Source of the DNA: a bacterium
GTDB lineage: Bacteria > Zhuqueibacterota > QNDG01 > JAFGCO01
Assembly: GCA_016930535.1 (NCBI GenBank)
Contig: JAFGGN010000038.1
Coordinates: 1-43,917 of the forward strand
Direction: 5' to 3'
Length of the DNA: 43,917 nucleotides
Shown: piece by piece, positions 33,158 through 41,950 of the stretch
Numbering within the stretch: the stretch's first letter is position 1
Layout of the letters: every line of letters begins with the position of its first letter
Notes under the pieces: generated by a model
The model's database searches: none
What the model saw: only the letters and a program-made list of their open reading frames with translations
What the model was told of the DNA's origin: nothing
Program-made: the position numbers and the translations under genes

Positions 33158-33841
33158 TTATTCTTTGACCGGAAGCAGTGAAATTTCGATTCTGCGGTTT
33201 TTTGCTCGGCCTTCCTTTGTTTCATTGTCTGCGACCGGGTGAAATTCCCCCAATCCTACGGCTTCAAGTCTCGCCGCTTCCATTCCCACGTTTTCCTGCA
33301 GGAAACGGACCACAGTCGTCGCCCTGGCGGTGGACAGCTCCCAGTTGGTCGGGAAACGGTCCTTTGTCCTTCCGGTGGGCACATTGTCCGTGTGCCCTTC
33401 AACCCGTACAATGTGGTCACTGGATTTATTGAGAATATCACCGACGCGTTTCAGAACGGCCAGACCCTCGTCGGAAATGCTGGCCTCGCCCGAGGCGAAC
33501 AGGATTTTGTCCACAATGCTGACATTCAGTTTGTCAGCCAGCTGAGTTATCTGGATTTTATTGTCCTGTATTTCCTGCTGCATTTCCGCGATAAGTGAAT
33601 CCTTGGTCGATTTGACTTTATCGATTTCCTGCTTTTTTTCCTGTTTGGTTTGCGTCAGTTCCGCGACTTTATTGTTCAGTTCGGTTTCGAGTGTCCGGAT
33701 TTCCTGTTTCATATCCTGTGCCTTCACAGTCAAATTGTCATATTCATTCTGCATGGGAAGAACCTGCTGCGTATAGAAGAAGCCAGCACCCGTCAGCACT
33801 GCGATGAGCACTGCAGATAATGCAATCAATCCGGCTTTCAT
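33158..33841 (-). CDS. OmpA/MotB-domain protein with N-terminal membrane anchor and coiled coil (227 aa)
   Basis: One N-terminal hydrophobic helix (about 5-25) is followed by a long coiled coil (about 30-105, rich in Lys, Glu and Gln) and then an OmpA-like peptidoglycan-binding domain. Its motifs are VEGHTDNVP, NWELSTARA and GRAKNRRIEI. The layout (helix, coiled coil, OmpA domain) resembles MotB-like or cell-wall-linking proteins rather than OmpA barrels. No partner MotA/ExbB gene is adjacent. It leads the seven-gene minus operon and diverges from a chemoreceptor gene. Confidence 0.88.
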   Translation of the reverse strand: MKAGLIALSAVLIAVLTGAGFFYTQQVLPMQNEYDNLTVKAQDMKQEIRTLETELNNKVAELTQTKQEKKQEIDKVKSTKDSLIAEMQQEIQDNKIQITQLADKLNVSIVDKILFASGEASISDEGLAVLKRVGDILNKSSDHIVRVEGHTDNVPTGRTKDRFPTNWELSTARATTVVRFLQENVGMEAARLEAVGLGEFHPVADNETKEGRAKNRRIEISLLPVKE

Positions 33842-33897
33842 GATGTGTCCCCTTTGTGGTTTAACATCTGATTTAAAATTTTTGATGTCATTTGTTT

Positions 33898-33927
33898 AAA
33901 ATACAGGATTTTCAGTTAATAAATCAA
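33898..33927 (-). promoter_or_regulatory. candidate promoter of the OmpA-like operon
   Basis: On the minus strand, TTGATT (33927-33922), 18 bases, then TATTTT (33903-33898), about 57 bases before the ATG. It lies in a shared AT-rich divergent region. Confidence 0.4.
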
Positions 33928-33947
33928 GGATTATTTTGAAAAACAGC

Positions 33948-33977
33948 TTGCATAAAACAATGAAAACCTGTTAAATT
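33948..33977 (+). promoter_or_regulatory. candidate promoter of the chemoreceptor gene
   Basis: TTGCAT (33948-33953), 18 bases, then TAAATT (33972-33977), 12 bases before ATG 33990, or 24 before ATG 34002. The short leader favours the second ATG or leaderless-like initiation. Confidence 0.35.
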
Positions 33978-33989
33978 ATAGAAAACTGA

Positions 33990-35996
33990 ATGGGATATGC
34001 TATGGTCAGACGCTTCCGTGTTCAGCAGAAAATTCTGGTGCCCTACCTCGGATCGATACTCCTTCTGTTTGTCCTTTTCTCATGTGTCACTCTGTTCAAA
34101 ATCAGGAATCAGGTTCAGCATTCCGTGATGACGGAGGCGCAGGATATGCTGGGCCTGAACGTGGCCGAAATACGCGGTTTCTTTGTTGAAAGGGGCCGTA
34201 TTCCCCGAACCCTTTTTGAGGATCCGTTCATCCTCCAGTGGTTTATGAAGTACAGGATATTCCGTGCACCGGTAGCCAACGATCCGGATTATCATCGGAT
34301 CATCACGTTGTTTCAAAATCTGCTGGCTGCGGATTCCACACTCAATTCGGTCTATTTCGCCACGGAAAATACACAGGAGTATTTTGACGAGGAAGGACGG
34401 TACGAGGAGGACGGTTATTATGTCAAGGACCGGCCCTGGTGGCACAAGGCCGTGCAGATGCGGAAGCTGTATTGTGAATTGAGCGGCTATGACTATGAAG
34501 ACAGCACCATGGCCGCTTCGCTGCAAATGCCCGTTTTCCTGTCAGACGGCCGGCTGCTCGGTGTCGGCGGTGTGGACATTGAAATACAGACCATCAGCCG
34601 TCTGGTGGAACGCATGAAATACCACGGGGAGGGTCAGGCGTTCATGGTCGACGAATCCGGAAAAACATTTGTTTTTCCGGGTCAGCATCCGGATCTCTGG
34701 TATATGCAGACCCTGGATGTGCTTGACGATGCGTTCAACGCCAGGGGTTTCCAGGAACTGGGAAAGCAAATGCGCCAGAATCTGTCCGGAGAAGGACATA
34801 TTGTATGGCACGGTGTTTCTCACCTGGTGCTGTTTGCGAACATTCACTCGAATCAGCCGTATTTCAGAAGTCAGCTGGCATTTATGATTCCGGAGCATCT
34901 GATAACGACGCAGGTGAGGCGGATGACGTGGGAAACCATGCGCCTGATACTCCTGGCCGGCATTCTGGTCGTGGTTTTTGGCACCATGCAGACGCTTAAG
35001 GTCATCAGGCCGCTGGATGCGCTTTCTTCAAGGCTTCATATGATCGCGAATGAAAAGCCTGATTTGACACAGGAACTGCCCGTGACGACACATGATGCCA
35101 TCGGGCAGACGGCTAAGAATTTCAATATTTTCCTGAAACAGATACACAAGCTTGTCACTGCACTCGTTCAGCACACCAAGGATACCGCATTGCGGACCAA
35201 TCAGCTTCATGGCTCCTATCAGAGCATATCGGACGGCAGTCAGCACATGTCCGAGAGCATCGAACAGGTGGCCACAACCTCCAAGGAAATGGTGCTGCAT
35301 GTCGAAGAAGTCATGCAGGGCGTGAAAGAGGTGGCCCGTTTATCCAAGCAGTTTCTGGAAATCATCGGGCAGGGGAAGGATCTCGTGAAGACACGGATGC
35401 AGAAGATGGGGGAGATCACCCAGGGTACGATCTCGCTGTTCGAGGATATGAAGAAGCTGCATGCGGATTCCAACGATCTGATACAGATGGTGAAGGTCAT
35501 CGAAGATATTAATAACCGTATCGCCCTGCTTTCAATCAATGCGTCTATTGAAGCGGTGAAAGCAGGAGAGCGCGGACGCGGATTCGCCATTGTGGCCAAG
35601 GAAATCGAATCGCTCAGTCAGGGGACAGCACAGACCAATCAGCAGACACTGCAGGTGGTTCAGTCGTTCAGTGAATCCATGGAAAGATTTCAGCACGATC
35701 TTCAGAATATGAAGGAAAGCATGGAGATTGAGAGACGGTCATTCACCGCCATCTCGGAAATGTTCATGTATCTGGCGGATCACGCACATCATGCGGATGA
35801 GGCCGCGGAGCAAATGCAGATTGAGAACCAGCAGCAGGTAGAATCGCTGCGTATGATCAATGAAAGTATTCAGGATGTCTTCAATTCTGCACGGCAGGTG
35901 GCGGATTCCATTGCCCAGTCAGAGGAGCAGATAGGCCGGGTATACGAGCAGATGCAGAACCTGCAGAAATCTGCGGAGGCATTCAAGATCGATTGA
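33990..35996 (+). CDS. methyl-accepting chemotaxis protein with periplasmic sensor domain (668 aa)
   Basis: Transmembrane receptor signalling to CheA/CheW. One helix near residues 17-37 and a second near 310-332 bracket a ~270-residue periplasmic domain of Cache type (YYVKDRPWWHKAVQ, then VGGVDIEIQTISRLV). A HAMP domain (starting near IRPLDALSSRL) and the long signalling coiled coil follow. The conserved tip is at about 505-540: NNRIALLSINASIEAVKAGE, then RGRGFAIVAKEIE. No C-terminal pentapeptide for CheR docking is seen. No other chemotaxis or flagellar gene is in the window. ATG 34002 is a possible alternative start. Confidence 0.92.
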   Translation: MGYAMVRRFRVQQKILVPYLGSILLLFVLFSCVTLFKIRNQVQHSVMTEAQDMLGLNVAEIRGFFVERGRIPRTLFEDPFILQWFMKYRIFRAPVANDPDYHRIITLFQNLLAADSTLNSVYFATENTQEYFDEEGRYEEDGYYVKDRPWWHKAVQMRKLYCELSGYDYEDSTMAASLQMPVFLSDGRLLGVGGVDIEIQTISRLVERMKYHGEGQAFMVDESGKTFVFPGQHPDLWYMQTLDVLDDAFNARGFQELGKQMRQNLSGEGHIVWHGVSHLVLFANIHSNQPYFRSQLAFMIPEHLITTQVRRMTWETMRLILLAGILVVVFGTMQTLKVIRPLDALSSRLHMIANEKPDLTQELPVTTHDAIGQTAKNFNIFLKQIHKLVTALVQHTKDTALRTNQLHGSYQSISDGSQHMSESIEQVATTSKEMVLHVEEVMQGVKEVARLSKQFLEIIGQGKDLVKTRMQKMGEITQGTISLFEDMKKLHADSNDLIQMVKVIEDINNRIALLSINASIEAVKAGERGRGFAIVAKEIESLSQGTAQTNQQTLQVVQSFSESMERFQHDLQNMKESMEIERRSFTAISEMFMYLADHAHHADEAAEQMQIENQQQVESLRMINESIQDVFNSARQVADSIAQSEEQIGRVYEQMQNLQKSAEAFKID

Positions 35997-36018
35997 TCGG
36001 CACGTACCGGTCTCCGGT

Positions 36019-36046
36019 CCCGGCGGGATGACGGGAGCCGGGTTTT
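36019..36046 (+). terminator. probable intrinsic terminator after the chemoreceptor gene
   Basis: CCCGGC (36019-36024) pairs with GCCGGG (36037-36042) across a 12-base loop, followed by TTTT. The stem is short and the T-run modest. Confidence 0.5.
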
Positions 36047-36114
36047 ACCGTGTTTTAATCGATCCCGTTCAGATGTCCTGATATCACTTCATAAACCAAT
36101 ACAGGGAATTATCC

Positions 36115-36750
36115 ATGGCAGCCGGTCGACTGATTCATGTCTGGATCCGGAATCAGCTTAAAACACCGAAAGGTCTGATCGGAAATACAATCCTGCCGTG
36201 GCTCTGGAACCGCCGGAATGCCGCCCTGAATGATGCCACCTTGACGGCGCTGGCCCCGGATTCGACGGATCGTATTCTTGAAATCGGTTTCGGGGGCGGA
36301 TATCTGCTCGGACGGCTTGGTGCAGAAGTCACGGACGGTTATGTCGTGGGAATCGATGCTTCGAGAATCCTCGCCCGGCGAGGCGAGAAACGCTTCCGCA
36401 GGCGGATACAGGCCGAACAAATGGAGATTCTTTGCACGCCGGTTGAAAAACTCCCCTTTCCGGATGCGAGTTTCAATAAGGTATGCAGTGTGAATTCCAT
36501 TTTTTACTGGACGGATATTCAGAAGGGGCTGGCAGAAATCCATCGCGTGCTTCAGGCGGACGGACGATTTGTGCTCACGTTTACAGCTGAAGCCAGCCTG
36601 AAAAACAGGTACGGTTTTTCACAGTCTTTTCCGGTTTTCGACAGGGAATCGATGAAATCGGTTCTGTCCGGCCGCGGTTTCCGTCATATCCGCTGCGAAA
36701 CCCATGAAGACAGTCACCGTGTATTTCACACCTGCCTGGGCGTGAAATGA
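36115..36750 (+). CDS. class I SAM-dependent methyltransferase (211 aa)
   Basis: A Rossmann-fold methyltransferase of the UbiE/Methyltransf_11 type. Motif I is ILEIGFGGGYLLG (54-66), the acidic end of strand 2 is VVGIDAS, and the later motifs PFPDASFNKVCSVNSIFYW and LQADGRFVLTFTAE match. No signal or membrane helix. The methyl acceptor is unknown. It stands between a chemoreceptor and a membrane AraC regulator, and neither suggests a substrate. Confidence 0.85.
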   Translation: MAAGRLIHVWIRNQLKTPKGLIGNTILPWLWNRRNAALNDATLTALAPDSTDRILEIGFGGGYLLGRLGAEVTDGYVVGIDASRILARRGEKRFRRRIQAEQMEILCTPVEKLPFPDASFNKVCSVNSIFYWTDIQKGLAEIHRVLQADGRFVLTFTAEASLKNRYGFSQSFPVFDRESMKSVLSGRGFRHIRCETHEDSHRVFHTCLGVK

Positions 36751-36802
36751 AAATACCATTTGAAACCGGGTGCATGCCGGATGGTCTGACCGGACCAGGA
36801 TC

Positions 36803-37939
36803 ATGAACCTCACGATCACGGACATCATCGATATACTTACACTTTTTCAGCTGCTTTTGCTGACCGTCGTGCTTCTGGTCACGCCCAAAGGAAGGCGCCT
36901 GAGCAATTTCATGCTGGCCGTTTTTTTAGTCGCCCAGTCCAATTGTCTCATGTCAAGTATCGTATGGCGCAGCTATACATGGGTCTATGCACATTGCCCG
37001 CACCTCTTTTATATTCATGTCAGTCCGCTGTTTCTTCTGGGGCCCTGTCTTTATCTTTTTACTCTCTCTATGACTTCCCATGATTTTACATTGAAAAAGC
37101 GGCATTTGTGGTTCCTTCTGCCCGCCGTCCTTCATGGTGCCCTGTTTTTTATCCGGTTTCACCGGTTCGATGCGGATACGAAACGCCGCATTCTCGCCGG
37201 ATCCGGTGTCCTCTCACAGACCGGATTCAGGATTGTGGATACGATGTTCTTTCTGGTCCTGTTATTTTTCGGCACGCTCATCATCCGGCAGCTGATCGTG
37301 TACAGAAGACGGATCAGGGCCCATTATTCGTCGACGGCGACACCGGGATTGTTCTGGCTCATTGTCGTGGACCTGTGCTTCATCGGCCTCTGGCTGACGG
37401 ATATCGCGGATTATTTTGTGCACTGGTGGACCGGATCGCAATCGTTTCTCGTGCATCTCGGTCATCCGATCGTATTCGTACTGGCGACGATGATGGTGCT
37501 TAAAACGCTGCTTCAGCCGGAATTTATCATTTTCGGAGAAGGCGTGGATCCGAGATCGAAAAAATATCTGCTGACCGACAAACAGAAACAGACAACGCTT
37601 CAGAAACTGCTTGAAATCATGAAAGACAAGCGGCCTTATCTCACGCCGGAACTGACACTCAGGGATCTGTCGGAGCTGTCGGATATTCATCCGAGGCACC
37701 TCTCGATCGTGATTAATGATTTGCTGAATCAGAATTTTTACGATTTCATCAACCGGTATCGCATCGAAGCGACCCTGAAGCTGATGTCCGACCGGTCCAG
37801 GGAACATTGGACGATTCTGCAGATTCTGTACGAAGCCGGATTCAACAGCAAAGTGGCCTTCAATACAGCATTTAAAAAACATACGGGCATGACTCCGAAG
37901 ATTTACAGACGATCCCTCCATATGCAGACCGAAAACTAA
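36803..37939 (+). CDS. membrane-bound AraC-family transcriptional regulator (378 aa)
   Basis: The N-terminal ~230 residues contain about seven hydrophobic helices (from LTLFQLLLLTVVLLVTP to HPIVFVLATMMVLKTLL). The C-terminal ~100 residues are an AraC-type double helix-turn-helix: LRDLSELSDIHPRHLSIVI and ILQILYEAGFNSKVAFNTAF, ending HTGMTPKIYRRSL. Such proteins link a membrane sensor to a DNA-binding domain in one chain and are frequent in Bacteroidetes and relatives. I take ATG 36803 (starts MNLTITDIID); a longer frame from 36770 adds a polar extension without a Shine-Dalgarno. Target unknown. Confidence 0.85.
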   Translation: MNLTITDIIDILTLFQLLLLTVVLLVTPKGRRLSNFMLAVFLVAQSNCLMSSIVWRSYTWVYAHCPHLFYIHVSPLFLLGPCLYLFTLSMTSHDFTLKKRHLWFLLPAVLHGALFFIRFHRFDADTKRRILAGSGVLSQTGFRIVDTMFFLVLLFFGTLIIRQLIVYRRRIRAHYSSTATPGLFWLIVVDLCFIGLWLTDIADYFVHWWTGSQSFLVHLGHPIVFVLATMMVLKTLLQPEFIIFGEGVDPRSKKYLLTDKQKQTTLQKLLEIMKDKRPYLTPELTLRDLSELSDIHPRHLSIVINDLLNQNFYDFINRYRIEATLKLMSDRSREHWTILQILYEAGFNSKVAFNTAFKKHTGMTPKIYRRSLHMQTEN

Positions 37940-38057
37940 AAAAATCCCGAAAAAGGTTCAGATACACGCACCCGAACGACAATGTCTTCAGTGAATCCTA
38001 TATTCTCCTGTGCAGGTCGAAAATCATGTGATCATTTTAAATCAGGCAGGAGGATTT

Positions 38058-38831
38058 ATGAAGTGGATTTTAAGAGGATTTGTAGTTGTCATGGCACTGA
38101 TTCTGGTTCAATGCGATAAGGATTCAGGCACCAGTCCCCGGCAAGGCGAAATCCTTTCCGCTCCGGATATCAGAATTTCGTTTATCGGACATTCTTCTTT
38201 TCTTTTCACTATCGGGGATTCACTCCGCATTGTCACGGATCCTTATGGCGCATCCATCACCGCGTTTTATATGAAGCCCGATTCCCTGACAGCCGATATT
38301 GTGACGGTTTCCCATGCACATGCGGATCATGCGCAGGTCAGAACTGTGGAGGGAGATCCCATGGTCATCCGTGAGGCGGGGGCCGATACGCTGGGCTCCG
38401 TGATCATTCAGGGGTATCTGTCGGAGCATGGCGACTGGAACGGTGCGGATATGGGAGCCAATATCATTTTTGTTTTTCAGATCGGTGACGTAAAAATCGT
38501 GCATCTGGGTGAAAACCGCAATGTGACAGAGGAGGATATCCTGTCCGCAATAAATCAGGCGGATGTGCTGATCGCACCCACCGGGCAAATCGCCTCGATC
38601 AGTTTCGGAGAGCTGTCTGCACTGGTAGGGAACTGTGGAATCCGGACCGTGATTCCCAGTCATTTCAGTCCCACGGCCGCCAACCGGTATTACGGCAGCA
38701 GCACGGTTCAGGAATATGTGAACTCACTTTCCCCTGAGACCGTGGTCGTTTTCTCCGATGAACTGAATGTCGTGCCGAATATGCCGGAACAGGTCGTGGT
38801 ACTTTCCTCGGAGTATATGCGCACGGAATAA
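38058..38831 (+). CDS. metallo-beta-lactamase-fold lipoprotein hydrolase (257 aa)
   Basis: The signal ends in the lipobox I-L-V-Q-C (Cys 19), followed by DKDSGTSP. The metal motif HxHxDH is at 86-91 (VSHAHADHAQV), with FIGHSSFLF upstream and VIPSHFSP downstream. This is the UlaG/UPF0173-like branch of the fold rather than a beta-lactamase proper. As a lipoprotein it would work in the periplasm or at the outer membrane. AGGAGG lies about five bases before the ATG. The TAA stop is followed at once by TGACGGCGGACGGCAAGACC, a repeat word. Confidence 0.83.
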   Translation: MKWILRGFVVVMALILVQCDKDSGTSPRQGEILSAPDIRISFIGHSSFLFTIGDSLRIVTDPYGASITAFYMKPDSLTADIVTVSHAHADHAQVRTVEGDPMVIREAGADTLGSVIIQGYLSEHGDWNGADMGANIIFVFQIGDVKIVHLGENRNVTEEDILSAINQADVLIAPTGQIASISFGELSALVGNCGIRTVIPSHFSPTAANRYYGSSTVQEYVNSLSPETVVVFSDELNVVPNMPEQVVVLSSEYMRTE

Positions 38832-38965
38832 TGACGGCGGACGGCAAGACCGCGGACCGCACACCGTGTATGCTTCGGAGAACTGGTGAAGCGGAGAAAC
38901 GGAGAGACGGAGCCGGAAAACTCTTTCTCCGATTCTCCGTTTCCCCCTTACTCCGCTTCACATTC
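38832..38965. repeat. modular intergenic repeat block R7 with hairpin arms
   Basis: The block opens with TGACGGCGGACGGCAAGACC directly after the hydrolase stop, then TATGCTTCGGAGAACTGGTG. GTGAAGCGGAG (38886-38896) is complementary to CTCCGCTTCAC (38951-38961), and AAACGGAGA (38897-38905) to TCTCCGTTT (38934-38942). The remaining 38966-39133 has three CTGACA words (39033-39070) but no clear promoter boxes. Confidence 0.7.
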
Positions 38966-39133
38966 AGATACAAAGATCTTAGGCCTTATAGACATGTCCA
39001 TACCCATTTTACTTCTGAAACATGACGAATCCCTGACATCTTCTGACATTCTTTAACACCTCCCTGACAACAATGACCTCTGTATGCTGTAAACAGGTAT
39101 AGAACACAGCAAAACCAAACACGGAGGTGAGTT

Positions 39134-39535
39134 ATGAAACGCATCATTATTATCACGGCCATCATGGTCATGGCCTTTGTTGCAGCGGCCGCAGAACTGA
39201 CGGATAAAGAACTGAACGCGGCCCAGAAGATGTACATCGAAGGGATCACGAAAGGGAACATCGGTCTGAAATGCGACGCCATTTACCAGATCGCCGGAAT
39301 GAAATCCTGTTATCCGGATTTTCCGACCAAAGAAGCGGAGAAGGTGCTTCAGAGAGTCGTTCAGAAGGACGACAATCCGCTGGCGCGCGCCTATGCGGGT
39401 CTGACCCTGGCCTACATTACCGATACTTCCCTCAGCGGGACTGTCAAGGTTGCGAATGGTGAAACGGCCAATGATTTCTACCAGCGGCTGCACCAGGCCA
39501 TTTATACACAGACCCTGGCCATGATTTCACAATAA
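39134..39535 (+). CDS. small secreted protein of unknown function (133 aa)
   Basis: The ATG follows GGAGGTGA by a few bases, the strongest Shine-Dalgarno in this part of the window. Residues 1-20 are a cleavable signal peptide (MKRIIIITAIMVMAFVAAAA). The mature ~113 residues are helical, with two Cys (in IGLKCDAIYQ and GMKSCYPDF) and helix-repeat-like stretches (AEKVLQRVVQ, then NPLARAYAGLTLAYI), reminiscent of a short HEAT-like fold. A perfect terminator follows. Strong start and stop signals suggest a well expressed gene. Family not recognised. Confidence 0.8.
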   Translation: MKRIIIITAIMVMAFVAAAAELTDKELNAAQKMYIEGITKGNIGLKCDAIYQIAGMKSCYPDFPTKEAEKVLQRVVQKDDNPLARAYAGLTLAYITDTSLSGTVKVANGETANDFYQRLHQAIYTQTLAMISQ

Positions 39536-39566
39536 ATCATACAGATCTCCTCTCATTCCATCCTCT

Positions 39567-39597
39567 GGGGGCGTCTTCGGGCGCCCCCTCTTTTTTT
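39567..39597 (+). terminator. strong intrinsic terminator with TTCG tetraloop
   Basis: GGGGGCGTC (39567-39575), loop TTCG, GGCGCCCCC (39580-39588): a 9-bp stem with one G-T pair, followed by TCTTTTTTT. It ends the small secreted protein transcript. The modular repeats begin immediately after it. Confidence 0.9.
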
Positions 39598-39599
39598 GT

Positions 39600-39795
39600 G
39601 TCTATTGGGTCGTTGGGTCATAGAGTCTTTGGGTCGGAGCGTGAAACGGAGGATCGGAGAGGAATAGAAACGGAGAGATAAGAAACGGAGAAACGGAGAA
39701 AAAGATTAAAGAGTAAAGAACAAAGACCAAAGACCAAAGAACAAAGAATAAAGAAAAATGATAAAAGAAAAATTATAAAAGATAAATGATAAAAA
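39600..39795 (+). repeat. modular intergenic repeat block R8
   Basis: In order: TTGGGTCGTTGGGTCATAGA (GGGTC word), GGAGCGTGAAACGGAGGATC and GAAACGGAGAAACGGAGAAA (GAAACGGA word), then AAAGATTAAAGAGTAAAGAA and CAAAGACCAAAGACCAAAGA (AAAGAAC word), then AT-rich GATAAAAG words. This single stretch shows three words in a fixed order outside any gene end, which defines the consensus. The 39796-39990 stretch after it shows nothing I recognise. Confidence 0.7.
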
Positions 39796-39989
39796 GACCT
39801 GCAGGGGCGCACGATTTCTAGATCGTGATATTTCCGGTATTAAAGAAGATAGATGGAGATAACCGCAGGATGCAAAGAATGAGCAGACGAGCAGAAGCGT
39901 AAAAGCAGAAGGGTGAAAGCGTCAAAGATGATGTTGTTCGTATGGGACTGGGCTGCGGGGACCCATATACTCATTTACCCATATACACT

Positions 39990-40310
39990 TTTACTGTTTT
40001 TTACGGTCCGCGGTCTTGCCGTCAGCGGTCTGATTGTGTTTGGAATTTAGAATTTGTTGTTTGTGATTTATTTGTATATTGGGATTTGTTATTTGGAATT
40101 TCCGGCGGTCCGCTGTCAGCGGTCCGCGGTCCAGTTGTGTCTTTGGGTCGTCGGGTTGGAACGTGAAACGGAGAAATGAGAAACGGAGAGACGGAGAGAC
40201 GGAGAAAAAGGCAGGCCCGGTTTTCAGTCTGCGTTTCACCCAATCTCCGGTTCTCCGAAGCATTATCGGTCAACTGTCGGCTGTCCGCGGTCCGCTTTGT
40301 TTCATGGAAA
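39990..40310. repeat. modular intergenic repeat block R9
   Basis: Antisense GACCGC word (40005-40030, GGTCCGCGGTCTTGCCGTCA), antisense CCAAAT word (40033-40103), antisense GACCGC word again (40104-40131), then plus-sense GTCTTTGGGTCGTCGGGTTG, GTGAAACGGAGAAATGAGAA, and antisense TCTCCGGTTCTCCGAAGCAT ending near 40263, followed by GTCCGCGGTCC. The part 40176-40262, in reverse complement, is closely similar to 6099-6186. The part 40005-40103 is an inverted match to 11774-11878. It separates two convergent genes. Confidence 0.7.
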
Positions 40311-40323
40311 GACAACGGTGATT

Positions 40324-41880
40324 TCATTCCTTGAACCGGTGGGTGTCGATACCGTAATTTTTGATTTTATAACCCATGATCCGTTCCGTGGTGTCGAGAA
40401 GACGTGCCGCCTTGGCCTGATTGCCGCGCGTGGATTTCAGGGCATCCTGAATCAGTTCTTTTTCATAAGCCGCAACTGCGTCCGTGAGCGTCAGCCGGTT
40501 CTGCGTGTTGCTGCTCTCGGCCGTCTGAAGCGTCGGGGGCAGATGATAACTGTGTATCACCTGATCCTCGCAGACGAGGACCGCCCGTTCGATGCAGTTT
40601 TCCAGTTCCCTTACATTGCCGGGCCAGTGATAGCGCATGAGCATATCGATGGCCGGTGTCGAGATCCTTTTCACGGGTTTGGAATGCTGACGGCCGTATT
40701 TCAGCATAAAATGATCGGCCAGAAGAAGAATATCGGTTTTCCGGTCCCGGAGGGGGGGCAGAAATATCGAGAACACATTCAGACGATAATACAAATCCTC
40801 ACGGAATTTGCCTGATCCCATCAGCGCCTCGATGTCGGCATTGGTGGCAGCAATCACGCGTACATCCACGGTGAGTGTTTCCGTGCCTCCGACGCGCTCA
40901 AACTGTTGTTCCTGCAGCACACGGAGCAGCTTGACCTGTGTCATGGCACTGAGATCGCCTACTTCATCCAGAAAGATGGTACCGTTGTGCGCCAGTTCAA
41001 ACCTTCCCTTTTTTCGTGCAACGGCTCCGGTAAAGGCACCTTTTTCGAATCCGAAAAACTCGGATTCAATGAGATTTTCCGGAATGGCCGCACAGTTGAC
41101 ACGTATGAACGGTTCCTCGCTCCGTGTTGAATTGTAATGAATGGCTTCTGCGATCAGCTCTTTTCCTGTTCCGGATTCGCCGCGCAGCAGCACGGTCGTG
41201 TTCGTCCGGGCCACCTGGGCCACCTGCTCATATACATCCCGCATTTCGTGACTGTTGCCGATGATATTATGAAAGCTGTATTCTTCATGCAGTTTCTGTT
41301 TTAAAAGCACATTCTGATTCAATAGTTTCTGGCGTTCCTGCTCGATCACATGCTGGACCCTGATTGGCTGCAGCAGGGCCGAAGCGACCAGAAGAAGGAA
41401 TTTTTTATCCGCCTCGAGTTCCCTGTTGGCACGGTAGATCAGATTGACGATGAGTACGCCCAGGGTCCTGTAATCCAGCGTGATCGGAATGCCGATAAAG
41501 GTCTGTTCCCGGTCCTTCTTTGTATCCCAAGAGCTCATTCTGTTTAAAAAAAGCGGTTCCTTGCTGACCTGCGGAACGATAATGGGCTTTGCCGTTTCTG
41601 CAACACGGCCCGTCAGCCCCTCACCGAAACGATATTCTGTTTTGGCGACATCGGAGCGGTAGCCGATAGAGGCTGACATGGACAGCGATTTGCTGTCTTC
41701 ATTCACGAGGAATATGGCACCGGATTTGATCTTGTATCCGTCTTCCAGAATGGCCAATGTGGCCTGCAGAGACTCGCGAAGATCCAGTGTCCTGCTGATG
41801 GCATGATTGATATCCACCAGGAGGGACAGTTTTTTCTGGTTGGTCGGGTCCCCGTTCACTTTTCGGGTATTACTGTTCAT
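40324..41880 (-). CDS. GAF-domain sigma-54-dependent transcriptional activator (518 aa)
   Basis: An enhancer-binding protein of NifA-like architecture. A GAF sensor (about 20-175), AAA+ domain with Walker A GESGTGKE (234-241), the sigma-54 contact loop GAFTGA (281-286) and Walker B FLDEVGD (303-309). The C-terminal Fis-type helix-turn-helix is at about 490-512 ([20 protein letters not shown]). The loop context is [13 protein letters not shown] rather than the common [13 protein letters not shown] take ATG 41880 with GAGG eight bases upstream; a GTG 18 bases earlier is possible. It follows the C69 dipeptidase gene by 70 bases, perhaps co-transcribed. It is not evidence of nitrogen fixation. 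Confidence 0.9.
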   Translation of the reverse strand: MNSNTRKVNGDPTNQKKLSLLVDINHAISRTLDLRESLQATLAILEDGYKIKSGAIFLVNEDSKSLSMSASIGYRSDVAKTEYRFGEGLTGRVAETAKPIIVPQVSKEPLFLNRMSSWDTKKDREQTFIGIPITLDYRTLGVLIVNLIYRANRELEADKKFLLLVASALLQPIRVQHVIEQERQKLLNQNVLLKQKLHEEYSFHNIIGNSHEMRDVYEQVAQVARTNTTVLLRGESGTGKELIAEAIHYNSTRSEEPFIRVNCAAIPENLIESEFFGFEKGAFTGAVARKKGRFELAHNGTIFLDEVGDLSAMTQVKLLRVLQEQQFERVGGTETLTVDVRVIAATNADIEALMGSGKFREDLYYRLNVFSIFLPPLRDRKTDILLLADHFMLKYGRQHSKPVKRISTPAIDMLMRYHWPGNVRELENCIERAVLVCEDQVIHSYHLPPTLQTAESSNTQNRLTLTDAVAAYEKELIQDALKSTRGNQAKAARLLDTTERIMGYKIKNYGIDTHRFKE

Positions 41881-41950
41881 ATAAGCATCCTCTTGCACTT
41901 TAAAAGCAGCCCCGGTTCGTTTTCCCGGTCAGTCAGCGGCTTTGCCGGAT

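Noticed and set aside
40324..41880. Annotating the sigma-54 activator as nitrogen fixation regulator NifA
   Set aside because: GAF-AAA-Fis architecture is shared by many regulators, and no nif gene is in the window.
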